DNA of 25,477 nt, taken from assembly GCA_947481115.1 (NCBI GenBank), contig CANKEI010000007.1, forward strand, positions 1-25,477. The letters run 5' to 3'. Each line of letters begins with the position of its first letter. The first letter of the stretch is position 1. The notes beneath the pieces are model-generated. The model did no database searches and was not told the DNA's origin. It saw nothing but the letters and a program-made list of their open reading frames with translations. The translations under genes and the position numbers were made by a program. Below are positions 1 through 8,113 of this stretch, piece by piece. The DNA is from a bacterium (GTDB taxonomy: Bacteria > Babelota > Babeliae > Babelales > JABDEC01).

Positions 1-26
1 ATCAGCTTCGCAGAAAATAGTTACTA

Positions 27-90
27 ACATTGCGGTATTCCTTTTTTAATTTTGGTTTAAGAGTCACAATTAAAAAAAATACCGCAATGT
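27..90. repeat. Long inverted repeat / strong hairpin (possible terminator or mobile-element end)
   Basis: The arms 27-51 and 68-90 are complementary over 23 base pairs. The only defect is an unpaired CC at 40-41, and the loop is 16 nt (52-67). The outer 13 bp (ACATTGCGGTATT against its complement) is perfect. Each arm contains a run of six T or A, so the stem could act as a bidirectional intrinsic terminator for a gene left of the window. The length and near-perfection are also compatible with a miniature inverted-repeat element. No gene is visible in bases 1-122. Confidence 0.6.
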
Positions 91-122
91 CTTTATAATT
101 CAATGTTTTTTTTAGATTTTAA

Positions 123-320
123 TTATCGAACTGGCGTTATAATAGATTATGGAATAATGGTCGGCCTGCGCCATCATTACTAGCCAAAGAAATTTTGGAT
201 AATAATCCAAAAATATCGCTTGATTATAGGCCTGGATTTTTTAAATATGAACTTGATAGTTGGGAAATTGTATATAATCCTACTACTAAAGAAATTCATC
301 ATTTGAGACCAAAATATTAA
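123..320 (+). pseudogene. Start-less fragment resembling the C-terminal tail of a secreted polymorphic toxin
   Basis: An open frame of 65 codons runs from just after an in-frame TAA (120-122) to TAA at 318-320. It has no usable start codon or ribosome binding site, so it is probably the 3' remnant of a longer gene. The peptide contains NGRPAPSLLAKEIL, then PGFFKYELDSWEIVYNP and ends EIHHLRPKY. A pattern of this kind (a Pro-Ser/Lys-Glu helix, a Tyr-Glu/Trp-Glu-Ile-Val-Tyr-Asn-Pro strand pair and a final His-x-x-Pro) reminds me of toxin domains at the ends of Rhs or filamentous-hemagglutinin proteins, but I cannot name the family. The two paralogous small genes directly downstream fit an immunity role. 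The coding nature is supported by protein-like composition. The toxin assignment is inference. Confidence 0.4.
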
Positions 321-345
321 TATATTAACTTAGTTAGATAACTTT

Positions 346-702
346 ATGCACGTTACAGATATTAAAAAAATAAATTTATTTTTAGAAACATTAGTAGACA
401 TGTCTGATGTTTCTGTTATAAATCAACAGCTGGCACAGATGCTAGTGATTATTAATGGTATTTTAATAGAAATTGAAAAATCTAAAAATATTGAAGATGC
501 AAATTATTATTTTGATATTTTGCAAAAAATTCACGATACATTAGACATTTTAATATTTCATAAGAACATACCCATTTCTATTGTTGAACTGCAAAGATTT
601 GCCAGCGATTGCGAACGATTAGATGATAATTGGCAACGAAATTATTTATATCAAAAAATAAAATCCAGGCAATATTCATTAGCAAACTATAAGAGATTAT
701 AA
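346..702 (+). CDS. Small helical protein, first of a tandem paralogous pair (possible immunity protein)
   Basis: This is a 118-aa cytosolic protein with no signal peptide or membrane segment. It is predicted to be mostly helical, with a mixed charged and aliphatic composition. It starts at ATG 346, 25 nt after the upstream fragment stops; no clear Shine-Dalgarno is visible. Residues ~10-85 align with the next gene: INxxL..I..S is followed by a shared ANYYFDILQ block (near residues 52-60) and then IPI in both. The DNA under that block is almost identical, so the pair arose by a local duplication. The last ~35 residues (CERLDDNWQRNYLYQKIKS...) have no counterpart in the partner. I do not recognise a named family. 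Small acidic or helical proteins in tandem copies behind a toxin tail are typical of immunity genes, which is the basis for the suggested role. Confidence 0.6.
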   Translation: MHVTDIKKINLFLETLVDMSDVSVINQQLAQMLVIINGILIEIEKSKNIEDANYYFDILQKIHDTLDILIFHKNIPISIVELQRFASDCERLDDNWQRNYLYQKIKSRQYSLANYKRL

Positions 703-704
703 TT

Positions 705-953
705 GTGAGCATGAAAATTGAAGCCGTACCATATTTTTTGCAAACATTAAAAAATGAAAATATATCAGAAAAAATTGATGAGCAATTGCCGTTAATGTTG
801 GAGATTATAAATGATTTATTAGCAAAAATTAAATTATCTAATGATCTTCAAGTAGCAAATTATTATTTTGATATCTTGCAAGAAATTCAATACGTATTAG
901 CCATAATAGCTTTTGTTAAAGAAATTCCCATTACTATGGAATCTATTTGCTAG
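705..953 (+). CDS. Small helical protein, second copy of the tandem pair (shorter)
   Basis: This is an 82-aa protein, or 80 aa if the ATG at 711 is used instead of the GTG at 705. The GTG lies 2 nt after the upstream stop, so the two genes are almost certainly co-transcribed and probably translationally coupled. It shares the ANYYFDILQ block and the following IPI motif with its neighbour, but ends at MESIC where the first copy continues for ~40 more residues. It is therefore either a shorter functional paralogue or a copy that has lost its C-terminus. There is no signal peptide and no recognised domain. An immunity-like role is inferred only from the context. Confidence 0.5.
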   Translation: MSMKIEAVPYFLQTLKNENISEKIDEQLPLMLEIINDLLAKIKLSNDLQVANYYFDILQEIQYVLAIIAFVKEIPITMESIC

Positions 954-1071
954 ATGAGTGGACCTGTTATTCTCAAGTCGGTACAATGGCTGTATGTTTT
1001 ACTTAAATTAATAAATGTAAATGAAATGTTTTTGTAGCACAAATATCAAAATTTTTAAAACTAGGCGCTTT

Positions 1072-3768
1072 ATGAAGCTATCACAAATTGATTTATCAGA
1101 GCTGATTGAATTATTAAACAGTAATCTTAGCACTGGTTTAGCGCAATCACAGATCACCTTAAATCTAGCCAAATATGGGGCCAACTCTTTTCCTAGACCT
1201 AAGCGAGCGTCTTATTTTAAGATTTTTATTAGCCAGTTTATGAACCCACTAATTTATATTTTATTATTAGCAGCCGTAATTATATTTTTCGTAGGTGAGC
1301 ATTTAGATGCTTTTATTATTAGCGGGGTTTTATTATTTAACGCTACGCTGGGTGCCATTCAAGAGGGTCGGACCGCGAATATTATTGATCACCTAGAGCG
1401 TTTAATTAAAACTGAGATTTTAGTTGTGCGTGATGGTCAGCGTAAAATTATTAGCGATCAAGAATTAGTAGTCGGCGATCTGATAATTTTACAAGAAGGA
1501 TCGCGTGTACCAGCTGATTTACGGATTGTTACGTCTCAAGATCTATTAATTGATGAGGCGATTTTAACCGGTGAATCACAGCCAGTAATTAAAAATGATA
1601 ACCATGCGCATAATGTCTTATTTCAGGGGACCTATATTACTGCTGGCTCTGGACAAGCTTTGGTAATTGCGGTTGGCACTAATACCCAATTAGGTAAATT
1701 AAATAAATTAGTTTCAACCGTCGAAAAAGATTTGCCTTTACAGCATGAACTAGAAAAGCTGTCTTACTGGATTATTATTTTTATCGTAGCTATTTGCTTA
1801 GGATTATTACTGATCGGTTTATTTACTGGTAAGCCATTTGCAGAACTATTGGTAATGCTCACGGCGTTGTTTATTTGTGTCGTTCCTGAAGGGCTACCAG
1901 TTGTACTAACTCTAGTTTTAGTCACTGGGGTTTATCGAATGGCTAAACGCGAAGTATTAGTTAAAAAATTACGCGCAGTTGAGGTGCTGGGGCGCATAGA
2001 TTTAGTATTGACTGATAAAACTGGTACTTTAACGCGTAATGAAATGATGGTTTTAGAGTGTTTTGCTGATCAGCAAATATATAAAATTACTGGGCAGGGT
2101 TATTTTGCAACAGGTGAAATACTCGATCAGCAAGCTAAAATAGTATCACAAGATCATATATCGCCAAACTCTAAATTATATCAAGCTGGTCTGGCAGCTG
2201 CACTATTGAGTGATGTAGCGCTAGAATTTATTCCAGAGCAGCAAATTTTTAATCTTAAGGGTGACCCGACAGAAGCAGCGCTTAAAATTTTTGCGCAAAA
2301 ATTAAATTTCAATATTGCGCAGTTGAGTGCTAATTATGTACTTAAACAGCGTATGGCTTTTAATACGCAGAGTAGGTTACAGGCTGGTTTATATCAGCTA
2401 GCTGCTGAAGAACTAATTTTGGCATTGGGAGCGCCGGAGAAAATTTTAGAGTTATGCGATATCGCACCTGAAAAATTGATTGAACTAAAAAAAGATCTAG
2501 CGCAGATGTTAGCTGGTGGTTTAAGAGTAGTTGCCTGTGCACAAAAAATTGGCACTAGTTTTAGTGACCTAGCAACTGAATTACAGCATTTAGAATTTGT
2601 AGCATTATTTGGCATTCAGGATGCCATTAGGGATGATGCTCGAGCCAGTATTGCGGCCGCACAAATTGCTGGGATCGATGTAGTGATGATTACTGGTGAT
2701 CACCCAGAGACTGCGATTTTCGTGGCTAAGAGTGTCGGTATATTAGCCCCAGGAGGTGTATCTGTATCACAGAGTAGTTTAGCTAAGCTTACGGGGTCGC
2801 AAATAACTACTCAAGTAAATAGTGATTCTAAAAATTTAGTCTTAACTGGTGCTGAATTCGCTAAATTATCGACTGAGCAGAAAAATTTAGCACTTGATCA
2901 AGTGGCAGTTTTTGCACGCGTATCGCCGCAAGAAAAGTTTGAAATCGTGCAGCTATACCAAGCTAAAAAAAGATTAGTGGCGGTAACTGGTGATGGCGTT
3001 AATGACGCACCAGCTCTAGCAACTGCCAATGTGGGGATTGCAATGGGCGGCATCGGTACAGAAATTGCTAAACAAGCTGCAGAGTTAATTTTGCTGAAAG
3101 ACGCTTTCGCGGGGATAGTTTATGCGATTGAACAGGGTCGGCATATTTTTTATACTTTAAAACGCGTAATCTTATATTTCTTTGCGACCAATTTAGGTGA
3201 AGTATTTGTGGTGCTGGGCGCGCTAGTTTTAAATTTGCCAGTACCGATTTTACCAGCTCAAATTTTATGGCTTAATTTAGTGACAGATGGTTTTCTAGAT
3301 ATCGCTTTATCGATGGAACCCGAAGAGCATGATACGCTATCTTATAATTGGACTGCTAGTTGCAAGCAATTATTAACTGGTCAGATGTTTATTAAAATAT
3401 TATATATGGCCAGCTTAATGGGCTTAGGTTCTTTAATTATATTTTATTTAAATTATCAACAAGATTTAGCTTATGCTCGGACTATGACACTATTAACCAT
3501 GGCCATGTTCCAGTGGTTTAATGCTTGGAATTGTCGTTCAGATTATAAATCAGTTTTTACGGTGGGCTTATTTAGTAACCGTTGGTTACTATTAGCGACA
3601 GCTGTAGTTTTAGGTTTACAAGTAGCAGTAGTTTATTTACCAGTGTTACAGAATATTTTTAAAACAGTGCCCATTTCAGGTCTTGATTGGCTAATTGTAT
3701 TTTGTATTTCTATAACGGTATTTATCGCTGAAGAGTGTCGCAAGCTATTTGTGCATAAATTTAGTTGA
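1072..3768 (+). CDS. P2A-type cation-transporting ATPase, probably Ca2+
   Basis: This is a P-type ATPase of 898 aa that would pump cations across the inner membrane using ATP. The ATG at 1072 is chosen over the in-frame ATG at 1021 because AGG sits 6 nt before it and the cation-ATPase N-terminal domain begins there (LSQIDLSELIELL). All catalytic landmarks are present: TGES at 166-169 (actuator), the phosphorylated Asp315 in DKTGTLT, KGDPTEAAL in the nucleotide-binding domain, MITGD, and TGDGVND at 639-645. The ion site matches the SERCA/PMCA pattern rather than the Na,K one. There is PEGLP at 272-276 (M4), NLGE with N707 and E710 (M5), and NLVTD with N735, T738 and D739 (M6). This supports Ca2+, though Mn2+ is possible. 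The C-terminus has the usual M5-M10 hydrophobic segments. It stands alone, with no close co-directional partner upstream. Confidence 0.9.
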   Translation: MKLSQIDLSELIELLNSNLSTGLAQSQITLNLAKYGANSFPRPKRASYFKIFISQFMNPLIYILLLAAVIIFFVGEHLDAFIISGVLLFNATLGAIQEGRTANIIDHLERLIKTEILVVRDGQRKIISDQELVVGDLIILQEGSRVPADLRIVTSQDLLIDEAILTGESQPVIKNDNHAHNVLFQGTYITAGSGQALVIAVGTNTQLGKLNKLVSTVEKDLPLQHELEKLSYWIIIFIVAICLGLLLIGLFTGKPFAELLVMLTALFICVVPEGLPVVLTLVLVTGVYRMAKREVLVKKLRAVEVLGRIDLVLTDKTGTLTRNEMMVLECFADQQIYKITGQGYFATGEILDQQAKIVSQDHISPNSKLYQAGLAAALLSDVALEFIPEQQIFNLKGDPTEAALKIFAQKLNFNIAQLSANYVLKQRMAFNTQSRLQAGLYQLAAEELILALGAPEKILELCDIAPEKLIELKKDLAQMLAGGLRVVACAQKIGTSFSDLATELQHLEFVALFGIQDAIRDDARASIAAAQIAGIDVVMITGDHPETAIFVAKSVGILAPGGVSVSQSSLAKLTGSQITTQVNSDSKNLVLTGAEFAKLSTEQKNLALDQVAVFARVSPQEKFEIVQLYQAKKRLVAVTGDGVNDAPALATANVGIAMGGIGTEIAKQAAELILLKDAFAGIVYAIEQGRHIFYTLKRVILYFFATNLGEVFVVLGALVLNLPVPILPAQILWLNLVTDGFLDIALSMEPEEHDTLSYNWTASCKQLLTGQMFIKILYMASLMGLGSLIIFYLNYQQDLAYARTMTLLTMAMFQWFNAWNCRSDYKSVFTVGLFSNRWLLLATAVVLGLQVAVVYLPVLQNIFKTVPISGLDWLIVFCISITVFIAEECRKLFVHKFS

Positions 3769-3858
3769 TCAATCAAAAGCTTTCTTATTTTAATCCCGTA
3801 TGTTACAACAGATACCCGAAGCTTGTGTAATAAACTAGATTGCTTTAGGAGTATCTTA

Positions 3859-4434
3859 ATGTTGGGTAATAAAAAATTTAGCTTAGCGCTAATATATTTT
3901 TTAAATTTAACGCTGAATTTATGGAGTATTGAGCCTGGTGGTATTGAAGATAGCGTTAGTGGACGGGCACGCACTGGCTCTGAATTGCGCCGTAGAACAG
4001 GCAGTAGAACAGGTAGTAGTTCTGGACGTGGAGACAGTAAAGGTTCTGAGTCAGAAGTTGAGCTGACTGTACCAAGTACTGAGCCGACAATTAAAAGAGA
4101 ATTATTACCTAAGGCTGTAGAGATATTAGATGCGTTGGTCGCTAAAGATACTTCGCAATTAGGCAGTCTAGTAGTAAAATTTACTAGTCATCGATTTGCC
4201 AAGTTAAGCTTTCCAGTATTGATTCCATATGGTGAGGCTGGTGGTAGCTCGTTCGCAATTTATGCTGTACAAACTAAACAAATAGCAGCACTAAAAATTT
4301 TAGCGCAAGTTGAAGATTTTATGGTGCCAGATCGATTACGACGTACACCAATGTCGGTCGCTTTAGAATTAGCACGTACGGATGCGAGTTATGGTGCAGT
4401 AATTACAGCGCTAGAAGAGCTGCAAAAAGTATAG
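3859..4434 (+). CDS. Secreted protein with Ser/Gly/Arg-rich linker and ankyrin-like C-terminus
   Basis: This is a protein of 191 aa. The ATG at 3859 is preceded by AGGAG (3847-3851) at 7 nt and opens a signal peptide (MLGNKKF followed by a hydrophobic stretch to about residue 23). An upstream in-frame TTG at 3823 lies before that ribosome binding site and is not used here. Residues ~30-65 are low-complexity and rich in Arg, Thr, Gly and Ser, with repeats of RTGS. The C-terminal ~100 residues hold helix pairs such as YAVQTKQIAALKILAQ and RTPMSVALELARTD that look like degenerate ankyrin repeats. The protein is likely exported; the function is unknown. It converges with the next gene, with only 18 nt between stops. 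Confidence 0.65.
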   Translation: MLGNKKFSLALIYFLNLTLNLWSIEPGGIEDSVSGRARTGSELRRRTGSRTGSSSGRGDSKGSESEVELTVPSTEPTIKRELLPKAVEILDALVAKDTSQLGSLVVKFTSHRFAKLSFPVLIPYGEAGGSSFAIYAVQTKQIAALKILAQVEDFMVPDRLRRTPMSVALELARTDASYGAVITALEELQKV

Positions 4435-4452
4435 CCAGTGAAGCTCGATAAC

Positions 4453-5172
4453 TTAGCTCTTAGTGTTTTGCATTTTGCTTAAAGCTGCTTTTTTAAGATC
4501 CTTAAATTGCAATTGTGACATGACTTTTTCATAACCGCCTAACGCTTCAGCAAAACAATTAACGGCGTGCTCAAAAGAAGCACCAGTTCTGGTCATATAT
4601 GGTTGCAGGTCTGTGCGTGCAATGATCGCAGTTTTTACGTTATCTAACTTTAATTTTAGCGATTGTTTAGGAATCTTATCTTCTAGCTTACGCAAGTTAA
4701 CGGTTTGTTGTTCGTAAAGCCACTTGGTATGTTCACTAACAGCTGGTAGTTGTTCTGGGTTGTAGGGAATCAAAACAACTAAGGCTTCTTCGCTGCGATC
4801 TTTAATATTATTATTGCCGCCCATTAAAATTATGGCCCCCATAGAGGTTGGTACTGGCGCGGCTAAAACTTGTGGCGTAGCAGTAGTTTTAGATTTAGCC
4901 ATTAGTGCTTTTTTGGTAATAAAACTGGTAGTTGGTTTAGAAAGAGTGTCAGGCAGGGTTTTTAATTGAGCACGTTTGGATGCTAATGGTTCATCAGTAG
5001 GTGTAATAGTTGTCGTAATCTTATCAGCTGGTCCTTTAGTTACACCCACTCTAAAACTAGCTTCTGGATGATGTACAATGGGTGCTGGTGTGCTAACTAT
5101 GGTGTGTGTCTGATAGCTAATTAAAGCTAAAGTTACTTGCAATAAAATTTGATAGTTCAAACTTTTAAACAT
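4453..5172 (-). CDS. Secreted protein of unknown function
   Basis: This protein has 239 aa. The start ATG at 5172 has AGGGG 7-8 nt upstream on the minus strand. The N-terminus (MFKSLNYQILLQVTLALISY) is a likely signal peptide or anchor. A Thr/Pro/Lys-rich, probably unstructured region follows to about residue 110. The C-terminal half looks folded and helical, with ALVVLIPYNPEQLP and a run of charged helices ending in KMQNTKS. No known domain is recognised. The gene lies 94 nt downstream of the lipid-enzyme operon on the same strand; it has its own ribosome binding site but no convincing promoter in the gap, so read-through is possible. Confidence 0.6.
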   Translation of the reverse strand: MFKSLNYQILLQVTLALISYQTHTIVSTPAPIVHHPEASFRVGVTKGPADKITTTITPTDEPLASKRAQLKTLPDTLSKPTTSFITKKALMAKSKTTATPQVLAAPVPTSMGAIILMGGNNNIKDRSEEALVVLIPYNPEQLPAVSEHTKWLYEQQTVNLRKLEDKIPKQSLKLKLDNVKTAIIARTDLQPYMTRTGASFEHAVNCFAEALGGYEKVMSQLQFKDLKKAALSKMQNTKS

Positions 5173-5266
5173 AATTAACCCCTAAAAATTCCAAGATAAA
5201 TTAAGATTTAAAAGTAACTTAAATTATTCGCGAAGTAATATTCAAGAGTTTAGCTTGAAAGTTAGT

Positions 5267-7753
5267 TTAAAGTTCTTTTAAAGCCTGTTCGATCTGTCCT
5301 GTGGCGGTAATATAAGAGTCCGTCTGGTTAAATTTAAGTGGTTTACCAAAAGTAACTGTGATAGTGCCCTTGGCATGTGGGAATAATTTGTCATACGGGA
5401 ATATTTTTTGAATATCCTGGTCTATTTTAATGGGGATTACTGGCACTTGCATATCAACCGCAATTAATCCAGCACCTTGTTTGAGTGGCAAGACTTGACC
5501 ATCGTTACTAACTTGTCCCTCTGGAAATAACATTAAAGTATAATTTTCATCAAGTACTTGGCCCATATGTTCTAAGCCTAATTTTATATCTTCTGATTCA
5601 CGCTGAATTGGAAAAGAATTAAAGACTAAATCAGCTAACCAAGCACAATACCAGAAATCTTGATATAAAAAATCACGAGCTGCAGCAATTCGCACACGAT
5701 TTCGAAGATCGCTAGGCAGAGCCATGAGCACTATTGCGCCATCGAAATAACTGACATGGTTAGGCATTAATAAAAATGGCCCCTTAGTTTGGCGTAAGTT
5801 TTCAAGGCCGATGATTTTAATTTTTACCCAGTAGCGCATAATTAATAAAAATAGGCCTTGTAAAATCGCACGTATGATACGTGCCCACCATGAAATTGGC
5901 CAATGCTTGAGCACAGGCTTTTTAACTGGTGGCCTGGGGGTGAGTAATAATTTTTCTAGGTCACCCACAGTAGTTTGATTGGTGATATCACTTTCAGATA
6001 ACGATGTCCTAAATTCAAATTCAATTTCTGAGATTAGCTCTACGCGCAACAAAGAGTCAATTTTGAGGTCACGCACTAAAACTGTTTCGGGGTTAATTTT
6101 TTGAACTGAAGTACCCGTAATGTGTGCAATAAGATTAATTAATTTTTGATTTTGGCTGGCGACTAAAGGTTGCTCGGTTGAATTAGCTTGATCTTTTAAG
6201 TGGGCCTGGACTTCTAATTTCTTAATTTTACGAGTTGGTGTACGTGGGAAATCGATATCGTGCCAGACGGTCCAAGCATTAATCTGTTGATAAGAAGCCA
6301 GGTGGCTATTGGCTTGATGAATAATTGTTTCCGGATTTAAGGTTTTTATTTTAGCTGGATCAAGTAATAAGACTGCATGAATTTCAGTGTTACCTTTTTC
6401 TTGATCGATACCTAATACGCAACTATCAATTACCCCACTAATTTTACTTAATTCAAATTCGATATCTTCCGGATAAACATTTTGGCCACCTGGCCCTTTG
6501 ATCAAATATTTTTCACGACCTTTAATATATAAAAAACCTTCAGAATCGAATTCACCTAGATCTTCAGTATTAAACCAGCCATCAGGTGAAATTACGGCAG
6601 CAGTTTTTTCTGGCAATAGATAATAGCCTTGAAATACATTGGGACCTTTAACTAGGATCTCTTGTTTATCTGATAATTTAATCTGTACACCCGCGATTAA
6701 TTTCCCGACAGATCCCAATTTATGCGCATGATAAGTATTGGTGGTTACTACCGGTGAGGTTTCAGTTAAGCCATACCCTTGTAAAATTGTGATTCCCAAA
6801 GCTTCCCACTTGTGTGCTAAGTCTGGATTTAAAGCCGCACCGCCAGAAGCAATAGTGTGTAATTTTCCGCCAAATTGCCGCAATACTGGATAAAATAAAA
6901 TGCGCGAAAACCATTTTTGATTAATTTTTTCTGATAATTTAATTAATTTATTAAATAAAGCTAGGCGATTTTTTTCTGCAAAACTTAACTCAATTCGGCT
7001 CATAAATAGTTGTAAAAATTCTGGCACAGCTAGCATGCGCGTGATCTTATATTTTTTTAATAAATCGCGAATAGCTATAGCTGAATGTACGTAGATTACC
7101 TGTATCCCATAAGAATATGGCAATAATAAACCCATGGTTTGTTCATAAATATGGCTTAAGGGCAAAATAGATAGTAAACGATCTTGGCCAGGATGTAACT
7201 CAATGGCTTGAGCGACTGCCATCAGATTAGAGTAAATATTATTATGAGTGTGCATGACCCCTTTGGGGCTACCAGTGGTACCAGAAGTGTACATGATCTG
7301 TACTAGATCATCGGGCGTTACAGTTACTGATTGATAATCTTTTAGATCGATATTAGCTAAATATTCTGGTAAGAATTCAGTGTTAAAAGTTTTGGTGTCA
7401 GCTGGAATATCTAATCTAAAATTATTAAATTTAAATAAAATAGTGGCTTTAGTTTCTTGTGCAATTACTTGTAAGATTTTACTAGTACTCTGGACATTTA
7501 GGGGCACAATTATAGCGCCACGCAATAAGCAGCCCCAAAAAACACAAACCCAATAAGGTGAATTTGGTGCGCAAATTAAAACCTTGTCACCTTGGTCAAC
7601 ATTATTTTGGGCTAACAGTATGGCAACTTTTTGGGCTAATTCATAAACTTCGGCATAAGTTAAATTAACTGTTCTAAAGCCCATTTGCATGGTCAAAGCA
7701 GATTGATTAGCAAATTTTTTACTACTAGTTTCGACAATTTGATTTAAGGTCAT
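5267..7753 (-). CDS. Trimodular acyl-ACP ligase / acyl carrier / 1-acylglycerol-phosphate-type acyltransferase
   Basis: This 828-aa protein fuses three enzymes. Residues 1-~520 form an adenylate-forming ligase: P-loop YTSGTTGSPKG at 155-165, GYGLTETSP at 326-334, DGWFNTEDLG at 391-400, and the C-terminal lysine region PTRKIKK at 506-512. Residues ~535-605 form an acyl carrier domain with the phosphopantetheine serine in DSL (S567). After a hydrophobic anchor (~621-645) comes a PlsC-type acyltransferase with NHVSYFD (H666, D671) and FPEG (743-746). The expected role is to activate a free fatty acid, load it on the built-in carrier, and transfer it to a lysophospholipid or glycerolipid at the inner membrane. 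The E. coli Aas protein has ligase and acyltransferase in the opposite order and no carrier domain. acpS lies 6 nt upstream and would supply the prosthetic group. The domain assignments are firm; the exact acceptor is inferred. Confidence 0.88.
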   Translation of the reverse strand: MTLNQIVETSSKKFANQSALTMQMGFRTVNLTYAEVYELAQKVAILLAQNNVDQGDKVLICAPNSPYWVCVFWGCLLRGAIIVPLNVQSTSKILQVIAQETKATILFKFNNFRLDIPADTKTFNTEFLPEYLANIDLKDYQSVTVTPDDLVQIMYTSGTTGSPKGVMHTHNNIYSNLMAVAQAIELHPGQDRLLSILPLSHIYEQTMGLLLPYSYGIQVIYVHSAIAIRDLLKKYKITRMLAVPEFLQLFMSRIELSFAEKNRLALFNKLIKLSEKINQKWFSRILFYPVLRQFGGKLHTIASGGAALNPDLAHKWEALGITILQGYGLTETSPVVTTNTYHAHKLGSVGKLIAGVQIKLSDKQEILVKGPNVFQGYYLLPEKTAAVISPDGWFNTEDLGEFDSEGFLYIKGREKYLIKGPGGQNVYPEDIEFELSKISGVIDSCVLGIDQEKGNTEIHAVLLLDPAKIKTLNPETIIHQANSHLASYQQINAWTVWHDIDFPRTPTRKIKKLEVQAHLKDQANSTEQPLVASQNQKLINLIAHITGTSVQKINPETVLVRDLKIDSLLRVELISEIEFEFRTSLSESDITNQTTVGDLEKLLLTPRPPVKKPVLKHWPISWWARIIRAILQGLFLLIMRYWVKIKIIGLENLRQTKGPFLLMPNHVSYFDGAIVLMALPSDLRNRVRIAAARDFLYQDFWYCAWLADLVFNSFPIQRESEDIKLGLEHMGQVLDENYTLMLFPEGQVSNDGQVLPLKQGAGLIAVDMQVPVIPIKIDQDIQKIFPYDKLFPHAKGTITVTFGKPLKFNQTDSYITATGQIEQALKEL

Positions 7754-7759
7754 ATTTTT

Positions 7760-8113
7760 TTAGTCTTCAATTAAAAAACAACAGGTTGCCAAAGCATAGT
7801 CGCCGTCATGAGAGATACTAATATCACTGCTTACTATTTTTATATGGTGCATGTCTACTAATTTTATGATTGGCTTGCCAGAACTTAGATTTACGATTTC
7901 GATTTGATGCCAAGCGCCGGGCTTTAAATTACCTAAGGCTTTAAACACCGCTTCTTTAGCGGCAAATTTGCCAGCTAGCGAATTTATTTCAAGATTATGA
8001 TGTAATTCGTGGGGTGTAAAAATACGCGCCAAAAAATTATTTTCTGGATTGCGCGTAACTGCATTTTTAAATTTGGGAATATAAACTAAATCACAACCAG
8101 TTTTAATTTGCAT
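7760..8113 (-). CDS. acpS: Holo-[acyl-carrier-protein] synthase
   Basis: This is a 117-aa protein, the usual length for AcpS. It transfers 4'-phosphopantetheine from CoA to the serine of acyl carrier proteins. The N-terminal GCDLVYIPKF carries the Mg-binding Asp8, and AGKFAAKEAVFKAL (47-60) carries Glu54 and the basic residues for CoA. The conserved ISISHDGDYALA lies at 98-109. The start codon overlaps the stop of the upstream barrel gene by one base (TAATG), which suggests translational coupling. The next gene begins 6 nt downstream and encodes a protein with its own carrier domain, a direct substrate candidate. Confidence 0.93.
   Translation of the reverse strand: MQIKTGCDLVYIPKFKNAVTRNPENNFLARIFTPHELHHNLEINSLAGKFAAKEAVFKALGNLKPGAWHQIEIVNLSSGKPIIKLVDMHHIKIVSSDISISHDGDYALATCCFLIED

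Noticed and set aside
2360..2615. Two overlapping minus-strand frames inside the P-type ATPase
   Set aside because: They lie opposite the conserved nucleotide-binding domain of a clear ATPase, have no ribosome binding site and no recognisable protein.
3633..3974. Minus-strand frame of 113 aa
   Set aside because: Overlaps the ends of two supported plus-strand genes, including the Shine-Dalgarno and signal peptide of the second one.
5241..5259. Small hairpin TTCAAG/CTTGAA after the trimodular lipid gene
   Set aside because: Six base pairs only and no T-run on the minus strand, so not called as a terminator.
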